Shown here: one piece after another, positions 8,411 to 15,892 of the stretch
Numbering within the stretch: the first letter of the stretch is position 1
Layout of the letters: each line of letters starts with the position of its first letter
Source: Carnobacterium divergens
GTDB taxonomy: Bacteria; Bacillota; Bacilli; Lactobacillales; Carnobacteriaceae
Direction of reading: 5' to 3'
Assembly (NCBI RefSeq): GCF_900258435.1
Contig: NZ_LT992558.1
Location: forward strand, 216,269 to 252,620
Length of the DNA stretch: 36,352 nucleotides
Position numbers and translations under genes: made by a program
Notes under the pieces: generated by a model
Told to the model about the DNA's origin: nothing
The model's database searches: none
Seen by the model: only the letters and a program-made list of their open reading frames with translations

Positions 8411-9340
8411 TTATTGATTTTTCCATAAATCTTCTGTATTTATAATAACATGATCTGAATTTCTAACTGTATCTTTTCTGGTAGGGTTGTTTGGGAAACT
8501 TGCATTTCCATCATAGGAAATGATTTCTGTTGTCACATTTCCTTTGATAAATTGAGCATAACTGCCGCCAGCACCACTAATATTCGTAAAGTGAAGGGTC
8601 ATTTTATTACCTGCTGTCTCAGCATCCACTACGCTCCATAAATCTCTACGATAGTTTTCCCATATTAATTCTTCACTTGATTCATTTGATTGATTTTTAA
8701 ATGTTGCTTCATAATAATCAATGGCTTCATCCATATTATTCCAAGACGGAACACCAAAGTCATCTGCTTCTAACTTTCCTTTCCTAAATTCAATCACTTG
8801 ATTCGCTGGCACTGTTTCATTTTTCAAATACTCTTGATAAGCAGCACCTTCAACAGTGATTCCTTCCATTCCGTTTGCTGATGGTTTTACAAGCAATGCA
8901 TGACTTTCTGCATTTTTATTGGTGATGGTTACAACTGTATATCCATTTTTATCTAGATTTTCTGACACTTTTGTATCATAAACATCACGACTATTAATGG
9001 TTAAGGTATTTTCAAAAAATTGCCATCTACTCGTGATATGATCGTCGCTTCCCATAGCTGTCCAAAAACCATCAACCGTCAATGTGTTCTTGACACCTTC
9101 TTGAACGTTTGTCTCTGTTGATTTAGGTTCTGTTGGTGTCGCACTACTTGATTCCTTTGAGCTGTCTTCTTTTTTAGCAGACTCTTTTTTACTTGATTCG
9201 CTCTTTTTCTTTTTTGACTTTTGAACCTCTGAAGTGTTTTTTGATTTTTGGCTATCACTTGCTTTTTCTCCACCATTACAAGCTGTTAATGTCAACAACG
9301 CACCACACAACATTAATACCGACAATACTTTGATTTTCAT
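8411..9340 (-). CDS. Lipoprotein with charged linker, unknown family
   Basis: 309 aa from ATG 9338-9340 (AGGAGG 7 nt upstream); an ATG directly before it is only 4 nt from that site. MKIKVLSVLMLCGALLTLTACNGG is a lipoprotein signal with lipobox LTAC. Residues about 25-80 are a low-complexity Lys/Ser/Glu-rich linker (SKKKKSESSKKESAKKEDS), the usual spacer through the cell wall. Residues about 85-309 form a soluble domain with GFWTAMGSDDHITSRWQFFE and many Trp/Asn residues. I do not recognise this domain. It has its own promoter and terminator and lies directly upstream of the tad operon in the same direction; a functional link is possible but not shown. Confidence 0.8.
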   Translation of the reverse strand: MKIKVLSVLMLCGALLTLTACNGGEKASDSQKSKNTSEVQKSKKKKSESSKKESAKKEDSSKESSSATPTEPKSTETNVQEGVKNTLTVDGFWTAMGSDDHITSRWQFFENTLTINSRDVYDTKVSENLDKNGYTVVTITNKNAESHALLVKPSANGMEGITVEGAAYQEYLKNETVPANQVIEFRKGKLEADDFGVPSWNNMDEAIDYYEATFKNQSNESSEELIWENYRRDLWSVVDAETAGNKMTLHFTNISGAGGSYAQFIKGNVTTEIISYDGNASFPNNPTRKDTVRNSDHVIINTEDLWKNQ

Positions 9341-9369
9341 CATGCTTCCTCCTTTTTTGACTACACTTT

Positions 9370-9397
9370 ATTCTATCATATTACATTTATATGTCAA
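9370..9397 (-). promoter_or_regulatory. SigA-type promoter of the linker-rich lipoprotein gene
   Basis: Minus strand TTGACA-N16-TAGAAT (consensus -35, 5 of 6 in -10) ending 29 nt before the start codon. Confidence 0.72.
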
Positions 9398-9433
9398 ATA
9401 TGTTACAAAAATATTTTTCGAGTAATTTTTGTA

Positions 9434-9467
9434 ACAAAAAAAGTTAGAGCGCAACCACTCTAACTTT
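9434..9467 (-). terminator. Rho-independent terminator of the sugar-transport/esterase operon
   Basis: Minus strand 10-bp stem AAAGTTAGAG/CTCTAACTTT with an 8-nt loop and a run of T. The stem begins within the last codons and stop of the CE7 esterase gene, so this ends the second transcription unit of the glucan locus. Confidence 0.88.
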
Positions 9468-10410
9468 TGATTTCAACGCTCTCCTCAACCAACTGTTTAG
9501 CCAGCCTCATTTTCTTCAACAAATGTTTTTGTCCGCCACCCTCATGGCCATTGTAAGGATAACACGTTATCATTTTTTTTGATTGAATTCGATTATAGGA
9601 AGCAAAATAATTTTTCGCAGGACAAACAGGGTCTTTCAATGCTACTGAGGCATAAATGGGGCAGGTAATCCATTCCGCTAAATTCATAGTATCAAAATAA
9701 GTTTGGACATCTAGCACAGCCGTTTCATTTTCTGGATTCATACGCAAATAGTCCGCAATGGCTTTGAAACTTCCTGTTTCTTCTTGAATACGCGTGGCTA
9801 TATCTGAACTGCTAGGAACATCTGGAAAGGCAGCAAAGATTCGTTCTTTGCCTAGTGCAGCTGTGGCCATTACTAAGGCTCCCCCTTGACTTGCTCCCGT
9901 AAGGCTGATGAACTTATTGTCAATTTCAGGCAAAGCTTCTGCTGCTTCGACACACCGGAACGCATCTGCGAAGAGTCTTCGTTGGTAATAAACTTCTCGA
10001 TCGAGTAGTCCATGAGCAATTGGCATTGGTAGTAATGGAATTGGGTATGGATGCGCATCTCCTGTTAACCCACCTTGTCCGCGAACATCCATGACAATCG
10101 TTGCAAATCCTAATGACGCCCAATGTAAATGGCCAATCGGCTCTCCAACAACTGATAAATACCCTAAATAGTCAATCATACAAGGAATTTTCTCTTGTCG
10201 ATTTTTGGGTAAAAGATACCATCCATGTAACACTTCTCCAAATAACCCTGTGAATTGAATGGAAAAAATCTCAATCGAGTCACTCGGGTATTCATAGGGG
10301 GTTAATTTTAAAGCCAGCTTTTCTGAAGCTAGTTCTTTTAAGGTTCGTTTCCAAAATTCTTCAAAATCCGGTTTGCGGGTCATTTCGGGTAAATAGTTTT
10401 CAAAAACCAC
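9460..10410 (-). CDS. CE7-family acetylesterase (acetyl xylan esterase / cephalosporin-C deacetylase type)
   Basis: 316 aa, the usual length of carbohydrate esterase family 7. The alpha/beta-hydrolase core shows the CE7 RGQGG motif (DVRGQGGLTGDAHPYP, about 110-125), the nucleophile elbow GASQGG (about 172-177, Ser the nucleophile), an Asp in ALKDPVCPA (about 262) and the catalytic His in YNGHEGGGQKH (about 290). No signal peptide, so it acts in the cytoplasm. Family members remove O-acetyl groups from short sugars after import. It is the last gene of the operon, its start overlapping the LacI gene's stop, so the likely job is removing acetyl groups from imported beta-1,2-glucooligosaccharides; the substrate is inference. 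Confidence 0.88.
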   Translation of the reverse strand: MVFENYLPEMTRKPDFEEFWKRTLKELASEKLALKLTPYEYPSDSIEIFSIQFTGLFGEVLHGWYLLPKNRQEKIPCMIDYLGYLSVVGEPIGHLHWASLGFATIVMDVRGQGGLTGDAHPYPIPLLPMPIAHGLLDREVYYQRRLFADAFRCVEAAEALPEIDNKFISLTGASQGGALVMATAALGKERIFAAFPDVPSSSDIATRIQEETGSFKAIADYLRMNPENETAVLDVQTYFDTMNLAEWITCPIYASVALKDPVCPAKNYFASYNRIQSKKMITCYPYNGHEGGGQKHLLKKMRLAKQLVEESVEIKS

Positions 10411-11381
10411 TAATCTTGCACTCCTTCCACCGATTCCCCTCGAATCAAGGTTGTGTAAATTCGCTCACTTTTTGCAGGAGTGCCTTCAAGCAATGCTACT
10501 ATTTTTTCTGCCGCAACCGCGCCCCATTTGTACATCGAATAATCAACAGTAGCCAATCTAGGTTGGATATAACGACTGACCTCCGAATGATCAAAACCAA
10601 TAATTCGAATATCCTTCCCAATTTCTAGGTCGGTTTTTGCTAAATAATCATACATTCCAATGGCCATTTCGTCATTTAAACAAAAAACAGCGACATTTTT
10701 TTCATTTTTTTCCGCAATCTTTTTAGCTGCCCGCATTCCAGATTCTTTTGTAAAGTTTCCTTCCAGCACCTCGTACTCAATATGTTCAAAGCGTTCCAGT
10801 TCTTGCTTGGCAATCGCTAACCGAATATTGCTGTCATATGTGTGGTCAGGTCCCGTTACAATATAGGTTTTCGTTGGACTTTGCGCTAACAAATAATCTA
10901 AAGCTAACGTCGTTCCTGCTTGATTATCTAACAAGACATGACAGACTTTTTCTGATTCTAGTTCGCGATCCAATACAACGATATTCAGCTCTCGCTCAGC
11001 ATATTTTTCGATTTCAGCTGTTGGAAAAGTAGCATCTAAAATAATGGCTCCATCAATTAATTTTTCTGGTAAAAATAAATGGGACTTTGTTCCGGAACAC
11101 ACAATCATATCGTAACCGTGTCTCCCAAGAGTTTTAGTTACGCCTTCAAGGAGCGATCCATAAAATGAGCCTCCATAATTCGTTAAATAAACACCAATCA
11201 AATTCGTTTGTTGCCTCTTCAATGTCCGCCCTGCCATATTTGGAATATAGTTCATCTCATCGGCAATTTTCATAATACGTGACCTTGTTTCTTCTTTTAC
11301 TTTTGGGCTATTGTTCAACGCATAGGAAACCGTTGAAATAGAGACTCCCGCTTGACTTGCAATGTCTTTAATTCCAACCAA
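10410..11381 (-). CDS. LacI-family repressor of the beta-1,2-glucan locus
   Basis: 323 aa. N-terminal HTH is canonical: IKDIASQAGVSISTVSYALNN with hinge helix PNMAGRTLKRQQTNLIGVY, then a periplasmic-binding-protein-like effector domain (about 60-320). The start codon is TTG at 11379-11381: GGAGG lies 9-13 nt upstream, and 3 nt separate it from the YesL stop. The gene is embedded in the sugar operon. The palindromes at 15618-15633, 15812-15829 and 21423-21438 have the central AAACGTTT expected for a LacI-family operator. Autoregulation and induction by a sophorooligosaccharide are inferred. Confidence 0.92.
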   Translation of the reverse strand: MVGIKDIASQAGVSISTVSYALNNSPKVKEETRSRIMKIADEMNYIPNMAGRTLKRQQTNLIGVYLTNYGGSFYGSLLEGVTKTLGRHGYDMIVCSGTKSHLFLPEKLIDGAIILDATFPTAEIEKYAERELNIVVLDRELESEKVCHVLLDNQAGTTLALDYLLAQSPTKTYIVTGPDHTYDSNIRLAIAKQELERFEHIEYEVLEGNFTKESGMRAAKKIAEKNEKNVAVFCLNDEMAIGMYDYLAKTDLEIGKDIRIIGFDHSEVSRYIQPRLATVDYSMYKWGAVAAEKIVALLEGTPAKSERIYTTLIRGESVEGVQD

Positions 11382-11384
11382 TTG

Positions 11385-11999
11385 TCATCCCTCCTTTAAT
11401 TGCTCTAATTGTGTAACGATTTTTTTAAAGAAAATAAGTTGAAGTTGTGCTGTAACAGAAAAACCAAACAAGGTGACAAAGTATAAGGTTTGACGATAAA
11501 ACACTGGCAAAATCACTAATAAGACAAGGCCGACTAAGAACATCATCATCACGTAAGGTAAAAAGCGAAACACAATCAACAGCGCATTTTTCATTGTTTC
11601 TTTCACACTATTTTTAAACTGACTTTGTAAGGCATAGGGTACGATAAAATAGAGAGCTAAAACTGAACCGATAATTGCCATCGGTAACGTAAAGACTGGA
11701 AATGAACGAATGACGTAGGCTGTTACACCAACATAAGGTAAAATCATCCCTAAATGAATGCCCCACAACAAACTGCTTTGTTTAAAATTTTCTCGAAAAG
11801 CTTTAAAAAACTCTTTGGCAATGGCCAAATGGTCATCCTTATTCGAGCGATAAATCACACTAAATAGCGCTGTTATCGCCGCACCAATAGTAAAAATCGG
11901 GAGACATGCAAGGATAAACAAGACATTTAGAATTGCTAAGTTCGCGATTCGATTTAATAAGGTAAACAGCGGGCCATTTAATTTAAAGATATCATTCAT
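11385..11999 (-). CDS. YesL-like (DUF624) membrane protein
   Basis: 204 aa with four or five hydrophobic segments (about 20-45, 75-95, 100-125, 140-165, 168-190). The N-terminus FKLNGPLFTLLNRIANLAILNVLFILACLPIFTIGAA is the DUF624/YesL signature. These proteins commonly accompany CUT1-type oligosaccharide ABC transporters of the LplB/LplC/YtcQ class; their function is not established. It lies 66 nt after the solute-binding protein gene, with a strong hairpin in between, and 3 nt before the LacI gene. Confidence 0.85.
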   Translation of the reverse strand: MNDIFKLNGPLFTLLNRIANLAILNVLFILACLPIFTIGAAITALFSVIYRSNKDDHLAIAKEFFKAFRENFKQSSLLWGIHLGMILPYVGVTAYVIRSFPVFTLPMAIIGSVLALYFIVPYALQSQFKNSVKETMKNALLIVFRFLPYVMMMFLVGLVLLVILPVFYRQTLYFVTLFGFSVTAQLQLIFFKKIVTQLEQLKEG

Positions 12000-12024
12000 G
12001 GTCAGTTTCCTTTCCCTAGTTGAA

Positions 12025-12056
12025 AGAAGCCAAAAAGACGATTCTTTTTGGCTTCT
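12025..12056 (-). terminator. Strong intra-operon hairpin behind the solute-binding protein gene
   Basis: A perfect 14-bp inverted repeat (AGAAGCCAAAAAGA and its complement, loop of 4) starts 10 nt after the stop of the solute-binding protein gene and ends 25 nt before yesL-like. The U-tract is mostly inside the 3' arm, so it may terminate only partly or protect the 3' end of the upstream message, raising binding protein over regulator and esterase. Confidence 0.6.
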
Positions 12057-12065
12057 CCCCTACTC

Positions 12066-13694
12066 TTAGTCTTTCGTTTCAAGTTTTTCTTTGTTTTCTT
12101 TCATTTTTTCATTTCTTACTTTTTCAATCTTATCCCAGTTGTTTTCTTTCAGGAATGTTTTGTAGTCTGCTAATTTTTTATCAAATCCTGCATCATCTTT
12201 TGAGCGAATCATTCCAACTAACGCTGTGCTCCATTTCGTTTTAATGCCGTCAAAGCTTCTAGCTTCTGGAGTACCCGCATCAGGATTGGTATTTTCGATA
12301 ATGAAATGAGGTTTTAGTTTTCCCTTGCCCCACTCTTGCATTTGATTCACAGAAGCATCTGTTGAACCAACACCTAACGCATTGTTGCGGTCGTGGTTAA
12401 AGTATAAGAATTCGCTAATACGATATTTCTCACTATATTCAACTGGATTGTCTTCTTTTAGTTTTAATACTTCTGGTAAAAATTCAATTTTTCCGTCTTG
12501 GTTGTACTGATACGTTTCGCCTTCAACACCGTAACGAGTTAAAATTTGTCCTTTTTTATCTAATAAATAGGTGAATAATTGGATTGCTTTAGCCGGATCT
12601 TTAGCGTCTTTTGTAATATAGTTTACTAACCAACCAGAAATACCTGTTTGATTTAATGTAGGCTCATTGCCAAGTGTGCTCTTTGGTCCGTCAATCGCCA
12701 TATACGCATTGCCCTTGTTGTTATTTGAGAAGGTTTGTAGTTGTGGCACAAGTCCACTGGTTCCATTGATAAATAAAGTTGCATACTTACCAGACTTGAT
12801 TTTTTCATCAAAAGTTGGGCCATCATCAGCGAAGCTATCATCACTAATATTACCATCACGATAGACTTTATTCAATGTCTTCACCCAGCTTAGATAGTCT
12901 TTATCTAGGTTACGATCATAGAATTTTCCGTCTTTTTCTAGCGGTACGCCTAACCAATCTTGTAAGGGTTCGCCTAATGAACCTGTGCTATCTCCTAATG
13001 GGCTAAATCCAAATGGTGTTAACTCTGGATATTTTTCTTTGATTTGGTTCATCACATTTTCAAATTCTGCTTGTGTCGCAACACTTGGTTTGCCTAATGC
13101 TTCATAGATATCTTGACGAATGATGAAATTGGTATTTACTGGAATCACACCACTATCATAGTCTTCTTGCGTGTTTGAGTAGTTTGGATAGCCGTATGTT
13201 TTCCCATCATCTAATTGATACCACTTGAAGGTTTGGTCATAGGTTACTGATTTGAAATAAGGATCGTATTTTTTAGCCAAATCATCTAATGGGTATGCCC
13301 ATGTGTTGGCTTTTTTAGCTGCCGAAGAGGTTGGATCAAATAACGTTACAATATCGGGCATATCGCCCCCAGAAAACATCGTGTTTAATTTCGTATCATC
13401 ACCTGTAATGAATTTAACGTCAATATTCAAGTCTTTTTTAATTTGTGCAGTCGTTACGTCATCTCCAAAAGGAATCGTTTTCCAATCAGAGTTTAAATAC
13501 CAAGTAAGAGTTGTCGGCTCTTCCTTCTTATCTAATTCCCACGCTGGTTTCGTTTTGTCTAGCTTATAACGATCAGCAATCGAGAAATCTTTGCCTCCAT
13601 CATTTTCTGCATTTTTCCCGCCGCACGCTCCTAATACTACTGCTGTCAACGCTACTAACGATACCCCTACTGCCAAACTTTTCATCTTAACCAT
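12066..13694 (-). CDS. Extracellular solute-binding lipoprotein for beta-1,2-glucooligosaccharides
   Basis: 542 aa. Signal peptide with lipobox LGAC (MKSLAVGVSLVALTAVVLGACGG). The long mature domain belongs to the family 1 / LplA-YtcQ type oligosaccharide-binding proteins, typically near 500 aa. ATG 13692-13694 has AGGAGG 9 nt upstream; a second ATG lies two codons in. It follows the two permeases, giving a complete CUT1 importer without an ATPase. Substrate is inferred from the phosphorylase and GH3 genes next door: the equivalent Listeria innocua protein (Lin1841) binds sophorooligosaccharides. Family is certain by sequence, ligand by context. Confidence 0.87.
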   Translation of the reverse strand: MVKMKSLAVGVSLVALTAVVLGACGGKNAENDGGKDFSIADRYKLDKTKPAWELDKKEEPTTLTWYLNSDWKTIPFGDDVTTAQIKKDLNIDVKFITGDDTKLNTMFSGGDMPDIVTLFDPTSSAAKKANTWAYPLDDLAKKYDPYFKSVTYDQTFKWYQLDDGKTYGYPNYSNTQEDYDSGVIPVNTNFIIRQDIYEALGKPSVATQAEFENVMNQIKEKYPELTPFGFSPLGDSTGSLGEPLQDWLGVPLEKDGKFYDRNLDKDYLSWVKTLNKVYRDGNISDDSFADDGPTFDEKIKSGKYATLFINGTSGLVPQLQTFSNNNKGNAYMAIDGPKSTLGNEPTLNQTGISGWLVNYITKDAKDPAKAIQLFTYLLDKKGQILTRYGVEGETYQYNQDGKIEFLPEVLKLKEDNPVEYSEKYRISEFLYFNHDRNNALGVGSTDASVNQMQEWGKGKLKPHFIIENTNPDAGTPEARSFDGIKTKWSTALVGMIRSKDDAGFDKKLADYKTFLKENNWDKIEKVRNEKMKENKEKLETKD

Positions 13695-13709
13695 TTTTAT
13701 TGCCTCCTT

Positions 13710-14600
13710 TTATTCTTTAACTGCTCCAACCATCATTCCAGAAATAAAGTATTTTTGAAGTAATGGGTAAATAATCAAAATCGGAATGGTTGTAATCACA
13801 ATCGTGGCGAGTTGTACGCCCCTTGTAGTGGTTTCAACAATTGCACTTGCGCCCATATTGTCCATTCCCTGCATTTGAGACTGAACAATAATTTCATAGA
13901 TTTTCATTTGTAAGGGATACAAGGCTTTATCGGTAATAAACATTTTCGTTGTCATAAAGTCATTCCACTGTGCTACCCCACTAAACAAGGTAATCGTTGC
14001 TAAAGCGGGTTTTGATAATGGTAAAAAGATTCTAAAAAAGACGGTCCAATCATTTGCGCCATCTATTCTAGCCGATTCTTCCAGCGATACAGGAACTTCT
14101 CTGAAAAAATTCATTAATATAATCACGTCATAATAACTTAACAGACTCGGAATAATATACACCCAAAAGCTATTTAATAATCCTAATGAACGAATCAATA
14201 AATAGTAAGGAATCATGCCGCCTCCAAAGTAAAGCGTAATCACGCCAAACGTTGTATAAAAGCCACGTCCTACCAAACGCTTTTTACTTAAGGCATAGGC
14301 CATAATTGAACAAAATAAAACATGAGTTAATGCGCCTAAAACGGTTTTAGAAACAGAGATAAAGAACGCATTTAAAATCGAACCATCACTTAAAACACGC
14401 TTATAATTATCAAAGGTTAATTCCTTAGGCCATAACATCAAACCACCATCTGCCAATGCCTTTCCTGAACTAACAGAAGAGACAATTACATTCCAAATTG
14501 GAATAATAATGATTAGCGTAAAGAGAACAAGTAAAATCGTATTAATCAAATAGAAAGAACGACTTTCCTTCATTTGAGATTTCTTTTTAATGAGTGCCAT
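13710..14600 (-). CDS. CUT1 ABC sugar permease, LplC/YtcP type
   Basis: 296 aa from ATG 14598-14600 (AGGAG 7 nt upstream); the adjacent ATG is only 4 nt from that site. Six transmembrane segments and the inner-membrane EAA loop EESARIDGANDWTVFFRIFLPLS (about 175-198), where the shared ATPase docks. C-terminus ends FISGMMVGAVKE, typical of LplC/YtcP permeases. Lies 11-14 nt behind the LplB-type gene and 15 nt before the binding protein gene. Forms a heterodimeric channel with the LplB-type permease. Confidence 0.9.
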   Translation of the reverse strand: MALIKKKSQMKESRSFYLINTILLVLFTLIIIIPIWNVIVSSVSSGKALADGGLMLWPKELTFDNYKRVLSDGSILNAFFISVSKTVLGALTHVLFCSIMAYALSKKRLVGRGFYTTFGVITLYFGGGMIPYYLLIRSLGLLNSFWVYIIPSLLSYYDVIILMNFFREVPVSLEESARIDGANDWTVFFRIFLPLSKPALATITLFSGVAQWNDFMTTKMFITDKALYPLQMKIYEIIVQSQMQGMDNMGASAIVETTTRGVQLATIVITTIPILIIYPLLQKYFISGMMVGAVKE

Positions 14601-14614
14601 CATGTAGCTCCTTT

Positions 14615-15586
14615 CTAGAAGATTACCGATTGGTTATCATTCATTTTTTTCGTTGCTTGATTTGCTACAAATAATAAAATAACCGATACAACTGAAATTC
14701 CTAATCCAACTGCGGTAGCATATGAGAAATCTCCTTGCGCTAACCCCATTCGGTAAACATAGGAATTAATTACTTCTGATTTTGCTTGGTTTTGCGAGTT
14801 CATTAAAACTAATGTCTGATCTAAATTCGACCCTAGTAGACCGCTTACATTTAAAATTAAATTTAACGAAATAATAGGTTTTAACATTGGAATCGTAATA
14901 TACCAAATTTGTTTTAATTTATTTGCCCCATCCATTCGAGCCGCTTCATAGAAAGTCGGATCAATTCGAGACATTGTCGCCAAATAAAGAATTGTTCCCC
15001 ATCCGGCTTCCTTCCAAATATCAGATAAGACCGCAATCCACCAATATTTATCAGCATCTAGCAAATAATTCGGCCCAGCTCCTGGTTCAATCATTCCAAC
15101 GCCCTCTAAGACTTGATTCAATAGACCACTTGTTGACAGCCAACTAATCAGCATCCCACCAAGAATAATCCAAGATAAGAAATGGGGTAAGTAGGAAACG
15201 GTTTGAACAACACGTTTAAAAGGACCACTTTTCACTTCAAAAATCATAATCGCTAAAACAATGGGAATAAAAAAGCCACACAATAATTTCAATAAACTAA
15301 TGCCTAGCGTATTCACCACTGATTCCCAAAAAAATTGGTCATTCATAATAATGCGGAAATTTTCTAATCCAACCCACGGTGCATCTTTAATTGTATCAAC
15401 AACTGTATAGCTCTTAAACGCAATGACCAGTCCGTAAATAGGAATATAAGTAAAAATAAACATAAATGCAATGCCCGGAAGAACCATGGATTGCAATTGC
15501 CACTGTGCTATAAATGTTTTCAATCGATCTTTAAATTTTTTTCTAGATTTTCGAACGAAAGTTGGACTCCCTCCAGTATTTTGCAA
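14615..15586 (-). CDS. CUT1 ABC sugar permease, LplB/YteP type
   Basis: 323 aa. Begins with a basic cytoplasmic tail, then six membrane segments; EAA loop is YEAARMDGANKLKQIWYITIPML (about 212-234). The start codon appears to be TTG 15584-15586, placed 8 nt from AAGGAAG; the nearby ATG at 15591-15593 is out of frame. It is the first gene of the transport operon; promoter and operator lie immediately upstream. Partner of the LplC-type permease. Confidence 0.88.
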   Translation of the reverse strand: MQNTGGSPTFVRKSRKKFKDRLKTFIAQWQLQSMVLPGIAFMFIFTYIPIYGLVIAFKSYTVVDTIKDAPWVGLENFRIIMNDQFFWESVVNTLGISLLKLLCGFFIPIVLAIMIFEVKSGPFKRVVQTVSYLPHFLSWIILGGMLISWLSTSGLLNQVLEGVGMIEPGAGPNYLLDADKYWWIAVLSDIWKEAGWGTILYLATMSRIDPTFYEAARMDGANKLKQIWYITIPMLKPIISLNLILNVSGLLGSNLDQTLVLMNSQNQAKSEVINSYVYRMGLAQGDFSYATAVGLGISVVSVILLFVANQATKKMNDNQSVIF

Positions 15587-15617
15587 TTTTCATACTTCCT
15601 TTCTTGAAAAACCTTTT

Positions 15618-15633
15618 ATCGAAACGTTTCTAT
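15618..15633. promoter_or_regulatory. LacI-type operator in front of the transport operon
   Basis: ATCGAAACGTTTCTAT differs by one base from the perfect palindrome at 21423-21438. It begins 5 nt downstream of the -10 box on the minus strand, i.e. over the transcription start, a classic repression position. Confidence 0.8.
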
Positions 15634-15638
15634 AAATT

Positions 15639-15667
15639 ATTCTAACACGATAAGTAACCGCTTGCAA
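15639..15667 (-). promoter_or_regulatory. Promoter of the transport operon
   Basis: Minus strand TTGCAA-N17-TAGAAT, about 53 nt before the LplB-type start. The -35, spacing and position relative to the operator are the same as in front of the GH3 gene. Confidence 0.75.
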
Positions 15668-15811
15668 TCTTTTTATTTTTAAGAACACAACTTATTAAAT
15701 ATATCCATTAAAAACCCAATAAACATTGACCGAACGCCGATAAAAACAGGATAATATCTTCTACTTAATTGATCATTCTAATCTGATTCCACCAAAGTTT
15801 TAAAAAACATT

Positions 15812-15829
15812 AAGTGAAACGTTTAACTT
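15812..15829. promoter_or_regulatory. Second, related palindrome upstream of the transport promoter
   Basis: AAGTGAAACGTTTAACTT shares the AAACGTTT core with the two operators but differs in the outer bases (11 of 16 equal). It lies 195 bp centre to centre from the operator at 15618, suggesting an auxiliary operator for looping, or a site for another LacI-family protein. Confidence 0.5.
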
Positions 15830-15848
15830 GATACAAGTTAAAATGAGC

Positions 15849-15877
15849 TCCTATATAAAAACAAATTTTATATAGGA
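15849..15877 (-). terminator. Hairpin behind the phosphorylase gene
   Basis: Perfect 12-bp stem TCCTATATAAAA/TTTTATATAGGA, loop of 5, starting 16 nt after the phosphorylase stop codon. The T-tail is weak, so it may be a modest terminator. The 306-nt gap 15587-15892 holds only this hairpin, the two palindromes and the transport promoter. Confidence 0.55.
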
Positions 15878-15892
15878 GACTCTTTTAAATCA

